Shown: positions 39,949 to 49,201 of the stretch, piece by piece
Numbering within the stretch: position 1 is the first letter of the stretch
How the letters are laid out: each line of letters begins with the position of its first letter
NCBI RefSeq assembly: GCF_014191715.1
Contig: NZ_JACHWY010000003.1
Coordinates: 558,001 to 622,000, forward strand
Reading direction: 5' to 3'
DNA: 64,000 bases
Source of the DNA: Litorivivens lipolytica
Lineage (GTDB): Bacteria; Pseudomonadota; Gammaproteobacteria; Pseudomonadales; Spongiibacteraceae
Notes under the pieces: model-generated
What the model was told of the DNA's origin: nothing
Seen by the model: only the letters and a program-made list of their open reading frames with translations
Database searches by the model: none
Made by a program: the position numbers and the translations under genes

Positions 39949-41880
39949 ATGACTCAGGCACTGGCTCCCGCGCTGGAACCCATCACCGAAGACGACGCCT
40001 TCATCGCCAAGGCCCTCGAAGACGCCTCTATTCCCACCTTGATGCTGTCGATGATTCACATGAGTGGCGACAGCTCACTGCTTGATGGCAGCATCCGCCC
40101 GGTGGGCCTCTACCTCAACGAGGTGCAGGGTTTTATGTCCGAAGAGGACAAAGCTGAGGTGAGAAAACAGGCCCTGGAGGTAATTCGCCGCTATCGGGAT
40201 TCCGGCGGCAAGCCGGTGCGTATCGACGACCACGAAACTATTCGCCGGATGATGAGCTTTCTCGTCGCGGAAGAAGTACCGGCCGACTATGTGCCCATGA
40301 TGCTCGAAGAAATGGAACTGGACGGCGATGCCCGCGAGCTGGAATGGGACAGTATTCCCGCAGACCAGCGTGCAGATTTTCATGTCACGGTGATCGGCGG
40401 TGGTATGTCAGGCGTGTTGGCGGCGATTCGTTTGAAGGAGGCGGGGATTTCCTTCACGGTCGTCGAGAAAAACGCGGGCGTTGGCGGCACCTGGTATGAA
40501 AATCGCTACCCCGGCTGCCGGGTGGATGTAGGTAATCACTTCTACTGTTATTCCTTCGCACCCAATCACGACTGGACCGAGTACTTCGCCCAGCAGCCGG
40601 AACTGCAAAAGTATTTTGAGGATTGTCTGGATCGCTTTGGCATTCGCGAGCATTTCGAATTCAATACTGAAGTCGTTAAAGCGCAGTTCGACGAAGCGGC
40701 GAATCAATGGCAGGTGACCACGCGTTGTGATGGCTTGGAGAAAACCAAAGCCACCAATGCCTTGATCAGTGCCGTCGGCCAACTGAACCGACCAAAGCTG
40801 CCAGACATTCCCGGTCGCGATAGTTTTAAGGGCACGGCCATGCATTCCGCCCAATGGCGCGATGATGTGGATTATCGTGGCAAAAAAGTCGCGGTGATTG
40901 GCACCGGTGCCAGCGCCTTTCAGCTAGTGCCTACGATTGCTGATGACGTGGCGGAAATGAAGGTATACCAGCGCTCTGCGCCGTGGATGTTTCCAAACGT
41001 GGATTATCACCGCAAAGTTGAGAGCGGTGCCCAGTGGTGTATGAAGAAGCTGCCGTTCTATTCGCGCTGGTATCGGTTTCTAATCTTCTGGCCAGCCTGT
41101 GATGGCTTGCTGCCGAGCCTGAAAATTGATCCTAACTGGCCACATCAGGATCGCTCCATCAATGAAGTCAACGAGATGACGCGCGAGGTTTTTACCGACT
41201 GGATGAAACAGCAGGTCGGTGATGACGAAGCTTTGCTGCAAAAAGTCATTCCGGACTATGTGCCTCTCGCAAAACGTACCTTGCAAGACAACGGCAGTTG
41301 GCTGACGGCGCTGAAAAAGCCTCAGGTAACGTTACACACTGACGGCATTCGGGAAGTTGCGGAGCGCGGCGTTGTCGATAACAACGGCGAGCTGTTTGAG
41401 GCGGATATCATTGTTTATGCTACAGGGTTCCACGCCAACAAGTTTCTCTGGCCAATGGACATCATCGGTCGCGACGGCATCAAATTGCGCGAGCAATGGG
41501 GAGAAGAGCCGGAAGCCTACCTCGGCATCACCGTGCCGAATTTTCCAAATCTGTTTTGCTTATACGGGCCCGGTACCAACCTCGCCTTTGGCGGTAGTTT
41601 GATATTCAACTCTGAATGTGAAGTGCGGTATACGCTGTCTGCCATCAAAATGTTGCTGGGCAGCGGTCAAAAAGTAATAGATTTGAAACCAGATGTGCAT
41701 GCGGATTATCAGAGCCGCTTGCAGAATGAATTATCCGATATGGTGTGGTCCCACCCCACCGTAAAAAATAGCTGGTATCAAAACGACGCGGGCAAGGTCA
41801 CTGTGCTTTCGCCCTGGCGTCTTCGGGATTTTTGGGAGTGGACGCGGGAAGTGAATGCTGACGATTATCAGCTCACTTAG
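39949..41880 (+). CDS. Flavin-containing (Baeyer-Villiger-type) monooxygenase
   Basis: 643 residues. An extra N-terminal region of about 140 residues precedes the FAD Rossmann motif IGGGMSG (149-155) and GTWYENRYPGCRVD (180-193). The class B fingerprint is F293-K-G-x3-H299-x3-W303 (FKGTAMHSAQW), and the NADPH-binding loop is VIGTGASAFQ. These enzymes insert an oxygen atom next to a ketone, giving esters or lactones, or oxygenate N or S atoms. The long N-terminal extension fits the BVMO branch acting on steroids or cycloketones, though the substrate is inference. Confidence 0.93.
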   Translation: MTQALAPALEPITEDDAFIAKALEDASIPTLMLSMIHMSGDSSLLDGSIRPVGLYLNEVQGFMSEEDKAEVRKQALEVIRRYRDSGGKPVRIDDHETIRRMMSFLVAEEVPADYVPMMLEEMELDGDARELEWDSIPADQRADFHVTVIGGGMSGVLAAIRLKEAGISFTVVEKNAGVGGTWYENRYPGCRVDVGNHFYCYSFAPNHDWTEYFAQQPELQKYFEDCLDRFGIREHFEFNTEVVKAQFDEAANQWQVTTRCDGLEKTKATNALISAVGQLNRPKLPDIPGRDSFKGTAMHSAQWRDDVDYRGKKVAVIGTGASAFQLVPTIADDVAEMKVYQRSAPWMFPNVDYHRKVESGAQWCMKKLPFYSRWYRFLIFWPACDGLLPSLKIDPNWPHQDRSINEVNEMTREVFTDWMKQQVGDDEALLQKVIPDYVPLAKRTLQDNGSWLTALKKPQVTLHTDGIREVAERGVVDNNGELFEADIIVYATGFHANKFLWPMDIIGRDGIKLREQWGEEPEAYLGITVPNFPNLFCLYGPGTNLAFGGSLIFNSECEVRYTLSAIKMLLGSGQKVIDLKPDVHADYQSRLQNELSDMVWSHPTVKNSWYQNDAGKVTVLSPWRLRDFWEWTREVNADDYQLT

Positions 41881-42186
41881 CGCCATAGGTGCAAGCACTT
41901 ATTTTTTTAGGTATATCGCCTCGATATAGTTGCGTTCGTAGCTTATCTGTCTCTTCGCGAAAAGTTGCGCGCTTTGCCTGATAGGAAAAGGTGAGGGTAT
42001 TGCGTTTTCTTTATGGAATTCATTTCGCAGGAGCCGGATTACTAGTCTTGAATCTTGATTTGCGACTGGTGTTGTACATGGACGCAGTTGCAGCCCTAGG
42101 GTAAACCCCTTACCCACACGGATTGCTGAAAGGAATCAGTGTCAGAAGTGGTTGGTGAGTAACTGCTATTACAGGGACTCCCGATT
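41881..42186. other. Intergenic region without a gene
   Basis: About 306 bases between the monooxygenase and the GAF-EAL gene. A minus-strand frame at 41899-42117 has no ribosome site or protein-like sequence. The one structure I see is a hairpin GGGTAA-ACCCC-TTACCC at 42099-42115, some 70 bases before the GAF-EAL start. It could sit in that gene's leader. The DNA is more AT-rich than the flanks. Confidence 0.5.
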
Positions 42187-43944
42187 ATGACTTCGACGCT
42201 TCGCCGCCATTCAATATTGCCTGCGATTAACGAATCGCAGCGCCTGAATGCCCTTGCACAAACCGGTCTGCTTGATTCTCCGCCTGATCCCCGTTTCGAT
42301 GCGCTTACTCGATTGGCCGCGGACCTTTTCAAAGTTCCCATTGCGTTAATCAGCCTGATTGATGACGAGCGCCAGTGGTTTAAGTCCAGGGTTGGACTTG
42401 GTATCTGCGAGACAGAGCGAGAGATTGCCTTTTGTAGTAAGGCGATAGAATCGAACGGGGTATTGGTTGTACCTGACACTCATAGCGATCCCCATTTTTC
42501 TGCTAACCCACTGGTTGTTGGACCGCCCTACATTCGCTTCTATGCGGGCGCGGTGATCTATACAAAAGATCGTTTGCCACTGGGAACAATTTGCGTCATG
42601 AGTCCGGAGCCACGGCAGTGCACATTGGACGAACAGAACATCCTGATTCGGTGCGCCGAAATGCTTGAAAGCCTGATCGAGGCGGACTGTGATACTACTG
42701 ATTGCAGGGGTTCGATCTCGCGAATGGCTTATAAGCTGTCTGACCAATCAGCACTGACTGGCTATATTCGAAACGCAATGAAGATGCCTGATTTATCGCT
42801 CGGTATTTTTATGTATCGCGTTCTTGGCGGTGTATCAGGTGGGCAAAAGCTTGCGCGCTCCAGCCGGCTGCGTAGCGACTGTCACAAGCATGTTGCCCAA
42901 GCTTTCAAAGATGCCTGTCTAGCACATGGTCGGCTAAATGAAGATGTCTATGGTCTGCTGTTTGACAGTCGCAAGGTCCCCGCAGGTTGCGCTACTGTAC
43001 TCGAGGATATAGCAGACTACGAAGCCTTTCCTACGTTTCGACTTTATGGAACCTTGATCTATAGTATTCCGTCAGCAACGTCCTTCAGTTCGCTGATTAG
43101 TCAGCTCAGTTATGTTTGGCATAACACCGACAATCTGAACCACGGAGTGTTTCAAAGCGAAACCATCGACGTCGCAAGTTTGATAAAGAGCTCCTTTATA
43201 CTCAAAAACCTCGAGGCGGCAATAGACAACAATGCGATTGGCCTTGCTTTTAGCCCTGTAGTCGATGTGCGCAGGACTACTGATAAAACAATGCTTGTAT
43301 CGCCACTATGGAAAGATGAAGAGGGTGATTTGGTTGACCGCGACTTGGTTTATTCGATTGCTCAATACGCCGGGCTTTCCAGAAAATATAGCGTCTACAT
43401 GCTAGATCGGATTTTCGAGTTTATATTGGATGCGTCTGTCGAAGGCAGTGAACATGCAGAGCGATATATTGTTAGCTTGCAGGGTCATGAGCTTTCGCGA
43501 GGCGATTGGCTCAAGGAAATGGTGAATCGTTTTCGACGCTACCCATTACCCGTGGGTAGTTTGCGAATCGCCGTTAACAGCGCCATTCCCCCGGCCAGCC
43601 GAAATTTGGCAAAATCACAGATGGAAGAGTTGCACAGCCGATTCGGCGTAGAGTTCATTTACGATGGATACGGTGAAGACGTCGGGGCGTTGCAGCTGCT
43701 GTTTGATTTGCCATTTAAGGGAGTGTGTCTTGGCAGCGAGCTGGTGGAAAGAATTGACTCTATGCCGGGCGATGCAAGTGCTTTTTCTCAGTCGGTCGTC
43801 GGAATTTGCCGACATGCGGATTGCTTTATCATGGCAAAAAATATTACTACAGAGCGGCAGTTTATTACCTTGTCAGCGATGGGCTGTGATTATTATGAAG
43901 GCCCGTTGATCGGTGATCCGGCTGAGCTACCATTCACTCCATAG
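42187..43944 (+). CDS. GAF-domain protein with degenerate GGDEF and EAL domains
   Basis: 585 residues. GAF domain at about 15-165 (RLNALAQTGLLDSPPDPRFD, LISLIDDERQWFKSRVGL, FYAGAVIYTKDRLPLGTICV). The GGDEF-like region (about 190-325) has NEDVYGLLF where GGDEF should be. The EAL-like region (about 335-575) keeps FSPVVDVRR but has VSPLW for EAL, DGYGED for DDFGTG, CLGSEL for KID, AKNITTE for AEGVET, and GCDYYEGPLIG for GxDxxQGYxxG. Both catalytic sites are lost, so it is probably a signal receptor or protein-binding regulator, not an enzyme. Convergent with an EAL-CBS-GGDEF gene 37 bases away. Confidence 0.85.
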   Translation: MTSTLRRHSILPAINESQRLNALAQTGLLDSPPDPRFDALTRLAADLFKVPIALISLIDDERQWFKSRVGLGICETEREIAFCSKAIESNGVLVVPDTHSDPHFSANPLVVGPPYIRFYAGAVIYTKDRLPLGTICVMSPEPRQCTLDEQNILIRCAEMLESLIEADCDTTDCRGSISRMAYKLSDQSALTGYIRNAMKMPDLSLGIFMYRVLGGVSGGQKLARSSRLRSDCHKHVAQAFKDACLAHGRLNEDVYGLLFDSRKVPAGCATVLEDIADYEAFPTFRLYGTLIYSIPSATSFSSLISQLSYVWHNTDNLNHGVFQSETIDVASLIKSSFILKNLEAAIDNNAIGLAFSPVVDVRRTTDKTMLVSPLWKDEEGDLVDRDLVYSIAQYAGLSRKYSVYMLDRIFEFILDASVEGSEHAERYIVSLQGHELSRGDWLKEMVNRFRRYPLPVGSLRIAVNSAIPPASRNLAKSQMEELHSRFGVEFIYDGYGEDVGALQLLFDLPFKGVCLGSELVERIDSMPGDASAFSQSVVGICRHADCFIMAKNITTERQFITLSAMGCDYYEGPLIGDPAELPFTP

Positions 43945-43981
43945 GGGCTGATTGGTAGAAGTGCTCTGCCTATGTATTGAT

Positions 43982-45748
43982 TCAGCCAGCGGCACGCCAG
44001 TAGCCGGGGTGTCGTGTATCGGAAATAAACACCCCGCCATTGGGCATTCGCTTGGCCTCCTTCTTGGCCATGCTGGCTAGCGTGCTGATGTCGTCAGCAC
44101 GCAAACCGGCGGTCAGTTCAGGTTTTACTAAACCAATCGACAAACTCATCAGCGGAAAGAAGCTGCGTTGCCCTTGTCTGTCCTGTGACCAGATTCCCTT
44201 TTTGCCCAGCGCGACCGGATCGTAAAGCTGTCGTATCTGATTGCTAAAGGTGTCGCAGATCGTCGCGCACAAATCAGGCGTATTTTCGCTGCGCATCAAC
44301 AAAATAAAATCATCGCCGCCGATATGACCAACAAAGTCTATATCGCTATCAATGGCTTCGCTCAGCAGATTGGCGAGCAGCAATATGGCCTTGTCGCCCA
44401 AGGCATAGCCGTAGACATCGTTAAATGCCTTGAAGTCATTGAGATCGCAATAGGCCACCCAGAATTCGTTTTGTTCATTGATCAGTGACTGAGCGCGTTC
44501 GTTAATCGGCACGTTGCCCGGCAGCTGGGTTAATGGATTCGCGTGGCGGGCACTACTGATTTGCTGGTCGGTAATGGCACGTAGCAGCGCAGAGGTTTTG
44601 GCAATGCCGCGGTAGCGACCCTGCTGGGCGATGATCAGATCTTGAATCAGGTCCTGTTGTACGTCCTCGGTCAAAAGGTAGCTCACATCTTCCAGCGGCG
44701 TATCGAATTCCACCACAATCGGCTGGTCGTTCATAAACTGCGCCACGGGTTTGCGGCCGTGTAGCTCTGGCCCGAAGCGCTCGGAGAAAATTTCCAGTAC
44801 CTGCTGACGACTGATAATGCCGGTGGGTGTATGGTGGAGAAGTACGGGCAGACTGCTGATACTGCTGTGAGTCTTGAATAGTCTGACCACATCTTCCAGC
44901 CGCGTATGGACATCGATTGATGGGAAGTCTTGGGCCAGTGCACCGATAACTTTCCGATTGGCCAGCGCGCGGTCGCGCATGGCGGGGCGATCAGCCACAC
45001 GATTTACGTTGTCACTGATTCGAGGATGGGCATTGGGTCGACCGAACAGATAACCCTGTGTGTATCGCACGCCCAATTCACGCAGTACCTGCGCTTCCTC
45101 AAAGGTTTCTACTCCTTCGGCAATGACGCGGGATTTTATTTCCTGCGCCATCGTCATAATGGAGCGTACAAACTCGCGCTTGATCGGATCTTCATCGATG
45201 CCGCTGATAAAGTGACGATCAATTTTTACAAAGTCGGGGTGCAGCTGTGACCAGGTTTTCAAACCGGCGTAGCCTGCGCCAAGATCGTCTACGGCGATGC
45301 CGAAACCTTCCTGTTTGAATGCCGCCAGAGATTTCGTCAGCGCTGAGTAGTCTTCTGTCTGGTATTGCTCGGACAGCTCCAGCACCACATTGGTGGCGCT
45401 GAGGCCGGTGCGAGCGAGTATATTGCGCGCGATGGTAACGGCATTCGCAGATACCAGACTCATCGGACTGATATTGACGAATAATTTGGCTTTCAGGTTG
45501 AGCTTGCGAAAGGCCATTGCAGCACCTTCCAACGCCGACAACTCCAGTTCGCGAATCAGTCCGACGCTTTCCGCGGTGGGAAAAAGAACCGCCGGGCTGT
45601 GCAAGGGGCTGCCCTGGGGGCCGCGGGTAAGGGCCTCCACAGCGAGAAAATCCCGGCTACGCATATCAACAATAGGTTGAAAGACACTGCTGAGCCGTCG
45701 ATTGCGCAGGATGTCGAGAATGTCTTTCTGGCTGTCGTGGTCTAACAT
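43982..45748 (-). CDS. EAL-CBS-GGDEF bifunctional cyclic-di-GMP protein
   Basis: 588 residues. EAL domain at 10-245 with the full catalytic set: E38-A-L40, LELSE (Glu124), DDLGAG (154-159), KID (175-177), AEGVET (210-215) and QGYLFGRP. A CBS-pair linker (about 265-390) may bind nucleotides. The GGDEF domain at about 400-580 has NPLTQLPGN and GGDDF (477-481) in place of GGDEF. It likely degrades cyclic-di-GMP and may also make it; the GGDDF variant could be active or a GTP sensor. No membrane helix, so cytosolic. Confidence 0.92.
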   Translation of the reverse strand: MLDHDSQKDILDILRNRRLSSVFQPIVDMRSRDFLAVEALTRGPQGSPLHSPAVLFPTAESVGLIRELELSALEGAAMAFRKLNLKAKLFVNISPMSLVSANAVTIARNILARTGLSATNVVLELSEQYQTEDYSALTKSLAAFKQEGFGIAVDDLGAGYAGLKTWSQLHPDFVKIDRHFISGIDEDPIKREFVRSIMTMAQEIKSRVIAEGVETFEEAQVLRELGVRYTQGYLFGRPNAHPRISDNVNRVADRPAMRDRALANRKVIGALAQDFPSIDVHTRLEDVVRLFKTHSSISSLPVLLHHTPTGIISRQQVLEIFSERFGPELHGRKPVAQFMNDQPIVVEFDTPLEDVSYLLTEDVQQDLIQDLIIAQQGRYRGIAKTSALLRAITDQQISSARHANPLTQLPGNVPINERAQSLINEQNEFWVAYCDLNDFKAFNDVYGYALGDKAILLLANLLSEAIDSDIDFVGHIGGDDFILLMRSENTPDLCATICDTFSNQIRQLYDPVALGKKGIWSQDRQGQRSFFPLMSLSIGLVKPELTAGLRADDISTLASMAKKEAKRMPNGGVFISDTRHPGYWRAAG

Positions 45749-45847
45749 AATAGTTCAGGCGCTCTAGAAAACTGCGGATATGCCCCCCAGTTGTTCATTA
45801 AACGCCCAGTTTGTGACAGCCCCGTGACAAAACGGGAAAATTCCCGG

Positions 45848-46510
45848 TCAGCCGATTCCAAAGCTCGCAAGCAATTGTTTTTCCTCGGCTATCAGCCCGG
45901 AAAATAATTCGCCTTCGAGTAAGCCTGAGAGGTATCTGGCAGTATTTGGCCAGGTTTTCGGGTCGACCGAGTGGCCGGAATGGAGCATTGCGGTGCTGAT
46001 GGCACCCACTGCAATATCTGCCATGGAAAAGCCTGAGGCCAGCAGGGTGTGCCCCTGAATCCGTGGCTCAAGGTAGTCAAAGATCGCAGGCAGCTCGACA
46101 TTCAGGGCCTTGTCGATATCCGATTGAATGGGCTCGCGATTGAATACGGCTTTTGCGAGAACGACTTCAGCAAAGAGATGCGCGGCCATCGCCGTCGTCA
46201 TCACTGAGCCGGCGTACTCTTCAAACCACAGTGCCTGTGCTGCGTCAAAGTTGTCTTGGGGTAGGAGCGGTTTTTCCGGGAACTCCCGTTCCAGCCAAGC
46301 GCAGATCACGGAGGAATCGCTCAGGTAGCGGTCGTCGATTTTCAGCAGAGGGATTTTGCCCAGTGGGCTATTGGCCTTGAACTCTTCGGGTTGATCAGGG
46401 CTGCTGGGAATGACAAAGACTTCTTCGTAGGGAATGTTCTTGTAGGCAAGGGTCGCCCGGACTTTGCGGACGTAAGGCGAAAGGGGGATGCCGAATAGGG
46501 TAATTTTCAT
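45848..46510 (-). CDS. Glutathione S-transferase family protein
   Basis: 220 residues. Thioredoxin-like N-terminal domain begins KITLFGIPLSPYVRKVRATL, with Ser11 at the usual glutathione-activating position, then NSPLGKIPLLKIDDRYLSDS (key cis-Pro and DS substrate contacts near 60-70). A helical C-terminal domain follows. It conjugates or reduces small electrophiles with glutathione in the cytosol. Single gene; substrate unknown. Confidence 0.92.
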   Translation of the reverse strand: MKITLFGIPLSPYVRKVRATLAYKNIPYEEVFVIPSSPDQPEEFKANSPLGKIPLLKIDDRYLSDSSVICAWLEREFPEKPLLPQDNFDAAQALWFEEYAGSVMTTAMAAHLFAEVVLAKAVFNREPIQSDIDKALNVELPAIFDYLEPRIQGHTLLASGFSMADIAVGAISTAMLHSGHSVDPKTWPNTARYLSGLLEGELFSGLIAEEKQLLASFGIG

Positions 46511-46631
46511 CGTAGAGCTCCGTTATTGTGATAATGGAACGCTAGCTCTCTTTTCCCGAACAGTCGAGTGCAGTCATGCACAAGGCCTGCGCAGGGTACA
46601 ATGAAGGCCGACGTTCGGAAGCAATAAGGCC

Positions 46632-47348
46632 ATGTTAGATATTCTTTTCCGCGATGATCACCTGATTGCCGTCAACAAGCCCAGCGGTCTGCTGGTACAC
46701 CGCAGTGCCATTGATCGTCACGAAACCCGCTTTGCGCTGCAACTGGTGCGAGATCAGATCGGACAGCGTGTGTACCCCGTGCATCGACTCGACAAGCCGA
46801 CATCAGGCGTATTGCTGTTTGCGCTGAATTCTGAGGTTGCCCGCCGGCTGGGCGAGCAGTTTTCGGCGCAACAGATTCACAAGCGCTACCTCGCCATCGT
46901 GCGCGGCTACGCTCCAGAGCAGGGTTTGATCGATCACGCGCTGAGCGAAGAGCTGGATAAAATGACGGACCGCCGGGCGCAGCAGAATAAGCCCGCCCAG
47001 CCCGCCGTTACCGAATACCGTCGGCTTGCCATCGTTGAACTTCCGGTTTGTGTTGAGCGCTACCCGCAAACCCGCTACTCACTGGTGGATGCCTTTCCCA
47101 AGACCGGCCGCAAGCACCAGATTCGCCGTCATATGAAACACATCGCCCACCCGATTATTGGTGACGCGAAGCATGGTAAGGGCGTGCACAATCGCTTTTT
47201 CAAAACGGAGTTTGATTGTCATCGCTTGCTGTTGGCCTGTGTGGAAATGCGGTTTAAGCACCCGGTGACACAGGAAGACATCCGGCTGCAAGCGCACCCG
47301 GGCCATGACTTTGTGGGCATCTGTGAGCGCTTCGGCTGGGAGGTGTGA
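46632..47348 (+). CDS. truC: tRNA pseudouridine(65) synthase TruC (RluA family)
   Basis: 238 residues. The start ILFRDDHLIAVNKPSGLLVH and the catalytic motif VHRLDKPTSGVLLFAL (Asp54) are RluA-family. The insert SAIDRHETRFALQLVRDQ (residues 25-42) and YSLVDAFPKTGRKHQIRRHM point to TruC, which modifies U65 of tRNA, instead of RluA/C/D. No S4 domain. Single cytosolic enzyme gene, followed by tesB about 100 bases later. Confidence 0.9.
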   Translation: MLDILFRDDHLIAVNKPSGLLVHRSAIDRHETRFALQLVRDQIGQRVYPVHRLDKPTSGVLLFALNSEVARRLGEQFSAQQIHKRYLAIVRGYAPEQGLIDHALSEELDKMTDRRAQQNKPAQPAVTEYRRLAIVELPVCVERYPQTRYSLVDAFPKTGRKHQIRRHMKHIAHPIIGDAKHGKGVHNRFFKTEFDCHRLLLACVEMRFKHPVTQEDIRLQAHPGHDFVGICERFGWEV

Positions 47349-47445
47349 AACCGTGTACAGCGCATGCAGAGCCTTTGCGCATTTTCGTGTATGGCATTGC
47401 GCGGGCTGCGATGGTAAAAACCCAGCTGCTTAAAGGAGTTTTACC

Positions 47446-48285
47446 GTGCAAAAAGCCCTCGCCGATTTATTGGCCTGCAACCAGCTTGAAGAAATTGATA
47501 TTAATCTTTATACCGGCCGCGCCGCCCATAACAGCGGTGGTCGAATATACGGTGGTCAGGTGCTGGCCCAGGCCTTAAGTGCCGCCGGAAGAACGGTTCC
47601 GCAGGAATTCACCCTGCATTCCATGCACGCCTATTTTTTGCGCATGGGCGATCCCGATCGGCAAGTGGTATACGAAGTGGAAGCTATTCGCGACGGTCGC
47701 AGTTTTATGACCCGCCGTGTTGTCGCTCAGCAATACGGTAGAGCGATTTTCAGTGCCATGCTGTCCTATCAAGTTGAAGAAGATGGCTTTGAGCATGCCC
47801 GCACCATGCCCGATGTACCCCCGCCAGAAGCACTGATCAGCGACGATCAGCGGCTCAAAAAATATTTTCCGAACCGAACGGGACTGTGGCCCATTGAATT
47901 CAGAAAGGTCAATCCACCGGATCTGGACAACCTGCAGCCGAGCGAGGCGGTGTCCTACAACTGGTTTCGCGCCACAGACAATGTCGGTGAAGATCTGGCC
48001 ACGCACCAGCAGTTGCTGGCCTACGCCTCAGACAACCCGATTCTGATTACCGCCCTCAACCCTCATGGGGTGTCCTTTCTGAATCCGGATATGGCGACCA
48101 TATCTCTCGATCACGCGCTTTGGTTTTACAAGCCATTCCGGGTGGACGACTGGCTGTTGTACGAAACCCACAGTGACGTCGCTGCCAACGGTCGTGCCTG
48201 GTGTCGGGGTCGCATCTACAATCGCAAAGGCGAGTTAGTCGCAGCCGCCACCCAGGAAGGTCTGCTCAGGCTGAAAAATCGGTAG
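47446..48285 (+). CDS. tesB: Acyl-CoA thioesterase II (TesB)
   Basis: 279 residues from GTG 47446 behind AAAGGAG. Two hotdog domains in one chain: the first with RAAHNSGGRIYGGQVLAQAL and SMHAYFLRMGDPDRQVVYEV, the second with FRATDNVGEDLATHQQLLAY and MATISLDHALWFYKPFRVDD. It hydrolyses medium to long acyl-CoA. A lipoprotein esterase gene follows 43 bases later on the same strand. Confidence 0.94.
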   Translation: MQKALADLLACNQLEEIDINLYTGRAAHNSGGRIYGGQVLAQALSAAGRTVPQEFTLHSMHAYFLRMGDPDRQVVYEVEAIRDGRSFMTRRVVAQQYGRAIFSAMLSYQVEEDGFEHARTMPDVPPPEALISDDQRLKKYFPNRTGLWPIEFRKVNPPDLDNLQPSEAVSYNWFRATDNVGEDLATHQQLLAYASDNPILITALNPHGVSFLNPDMATISLDHALWFYKPFRVDDWLLYETHSDVAANGRAWCRGRIYNRKGELVAAATQEGLLRLKNR

Positions 48286-48328
48286 TCTCGGTTTTTACGT
48301 ACAGAGTGTTTTGACTTTGGAGCTTCCG

Positions 48329-49201
48329 GTGCGACTACTCATTCTTCCCGTATTGGCGGTGCTAGCCGCTTGCGCCTCCCACACCGGCGTAGCGACTGAC
48401 GCCGAGTCGGTGTCGCTGCCAAAAACCGAGTACCAGATTCACCGCGGTCTGACCTACACGCCCGATAACTGGCCGCAGGCTCTGAAAGCGGATATTTACC
48501 AACCCAGTGGCACAGAGCCCTTTCCGGCGGTGCTGGTGGTGCATGGCGGTGGTTGGGAGCGTCGTTCGCCCGACGATATGGAAAGCATCAGCAAGCGGCT
48601 AGCCTCACACGGCTTTGTGGCGGTGAACATCGCCTACCGCTTTGCGCCTCACTATCAATTCCCCGCGCAGCTACACGATCTGCAGCAGGCAATGCATTGG
48701 ATAAAGCGCAACGCTGACCGCTATGGCATTGATCCTGAACAGGTATCAGCGCTCGGCTATTCGGCGGGCGCCCACCTTGTGAGCCTGTTAGGCGTGGTCG
48801 CCGGTACGGGTAGTGAGCTCGATCAGCCCTACGGCGGTCGGGAGACAAAGCCGGTTGCGGTAGTGGCAGGTGGTACGCCGTCGGATCTGCGCAAGTTTAC
48901 CGGCGGTACCTTGGTACTCCAATTTCTGGGCGGGACGATTGATCAGGTACCTGAAACCTTTGCGGCTGCCTCGCCCGTCGTACATGTTCACAAAGACGCG
49001 CCGCCCTTTTTCCTCTACCACGGCAGCAGTGATCTGTTAGTCAGTGACGATCACGCGACAGATTTCCGTGCCGAGTTGGATGAGGCGGGCGTTTATACCG
49101 AGCTGTATCTGCTGAAGTGGCGCGGTCACCTGACAGCCTTTGCCACCAGTGGTTCGGCGATTGAAGAAGCCATGCGATTTTTGCGGCGAAACAAAGACTA
49201 G
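48329..49201 (+). CDS. Alpha/beta hydrolase, lipoprotein esterase (BD-FAE/HSL-like)
   Basis: 290 residues from GTG 48329, chosen over TTG 48311 because GGAG lies upstream and the resulting N-terminus MRLLILPVLAVLAAC is an ideal lipoprotein signal (lipobox LAAC). Oxyanion loop VVHGGGWERR, nucleophile GYSAG, catalytic Asp in GSSDLLVSDDHA and His in KWRGHLTAF are all present. It is an ester hydrolase attached to a membrane facing the periplasm. It overlaps the convergent thioesterase by 4 bases. Confidence 0.88.
   Translation: MRLLILPVLAVLAACASHTGVATDAESVSLPKTEYQIHRGLTYTPDNWPQALKADIYQPSGTEPFPAVLVVHGGGWERRSPDDMESISKRLASHGFVAVNIAYRFAPHYQFPAQLHDLQQAMHWIKRNADRYGIDPEQVSALGYSAGAHLVSLLGVVAGTGSELDQPYGGRETKPVAVVAGGTPSDLRKFTGGTLVLQFLGGTIDQVPETFAAASPVVHVHKDAPPFFLYHGSSDLLVSDDHATDFRAELDEAGVYTELYLLKWRGHLTAFATSGSAIEEAMRFLRRNKD

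Noticed and set aside
41899-42117. 72-codon minus-strand frame in the intergenic gap
   Set aside because: No ribosome site, no domain, atypical composition.
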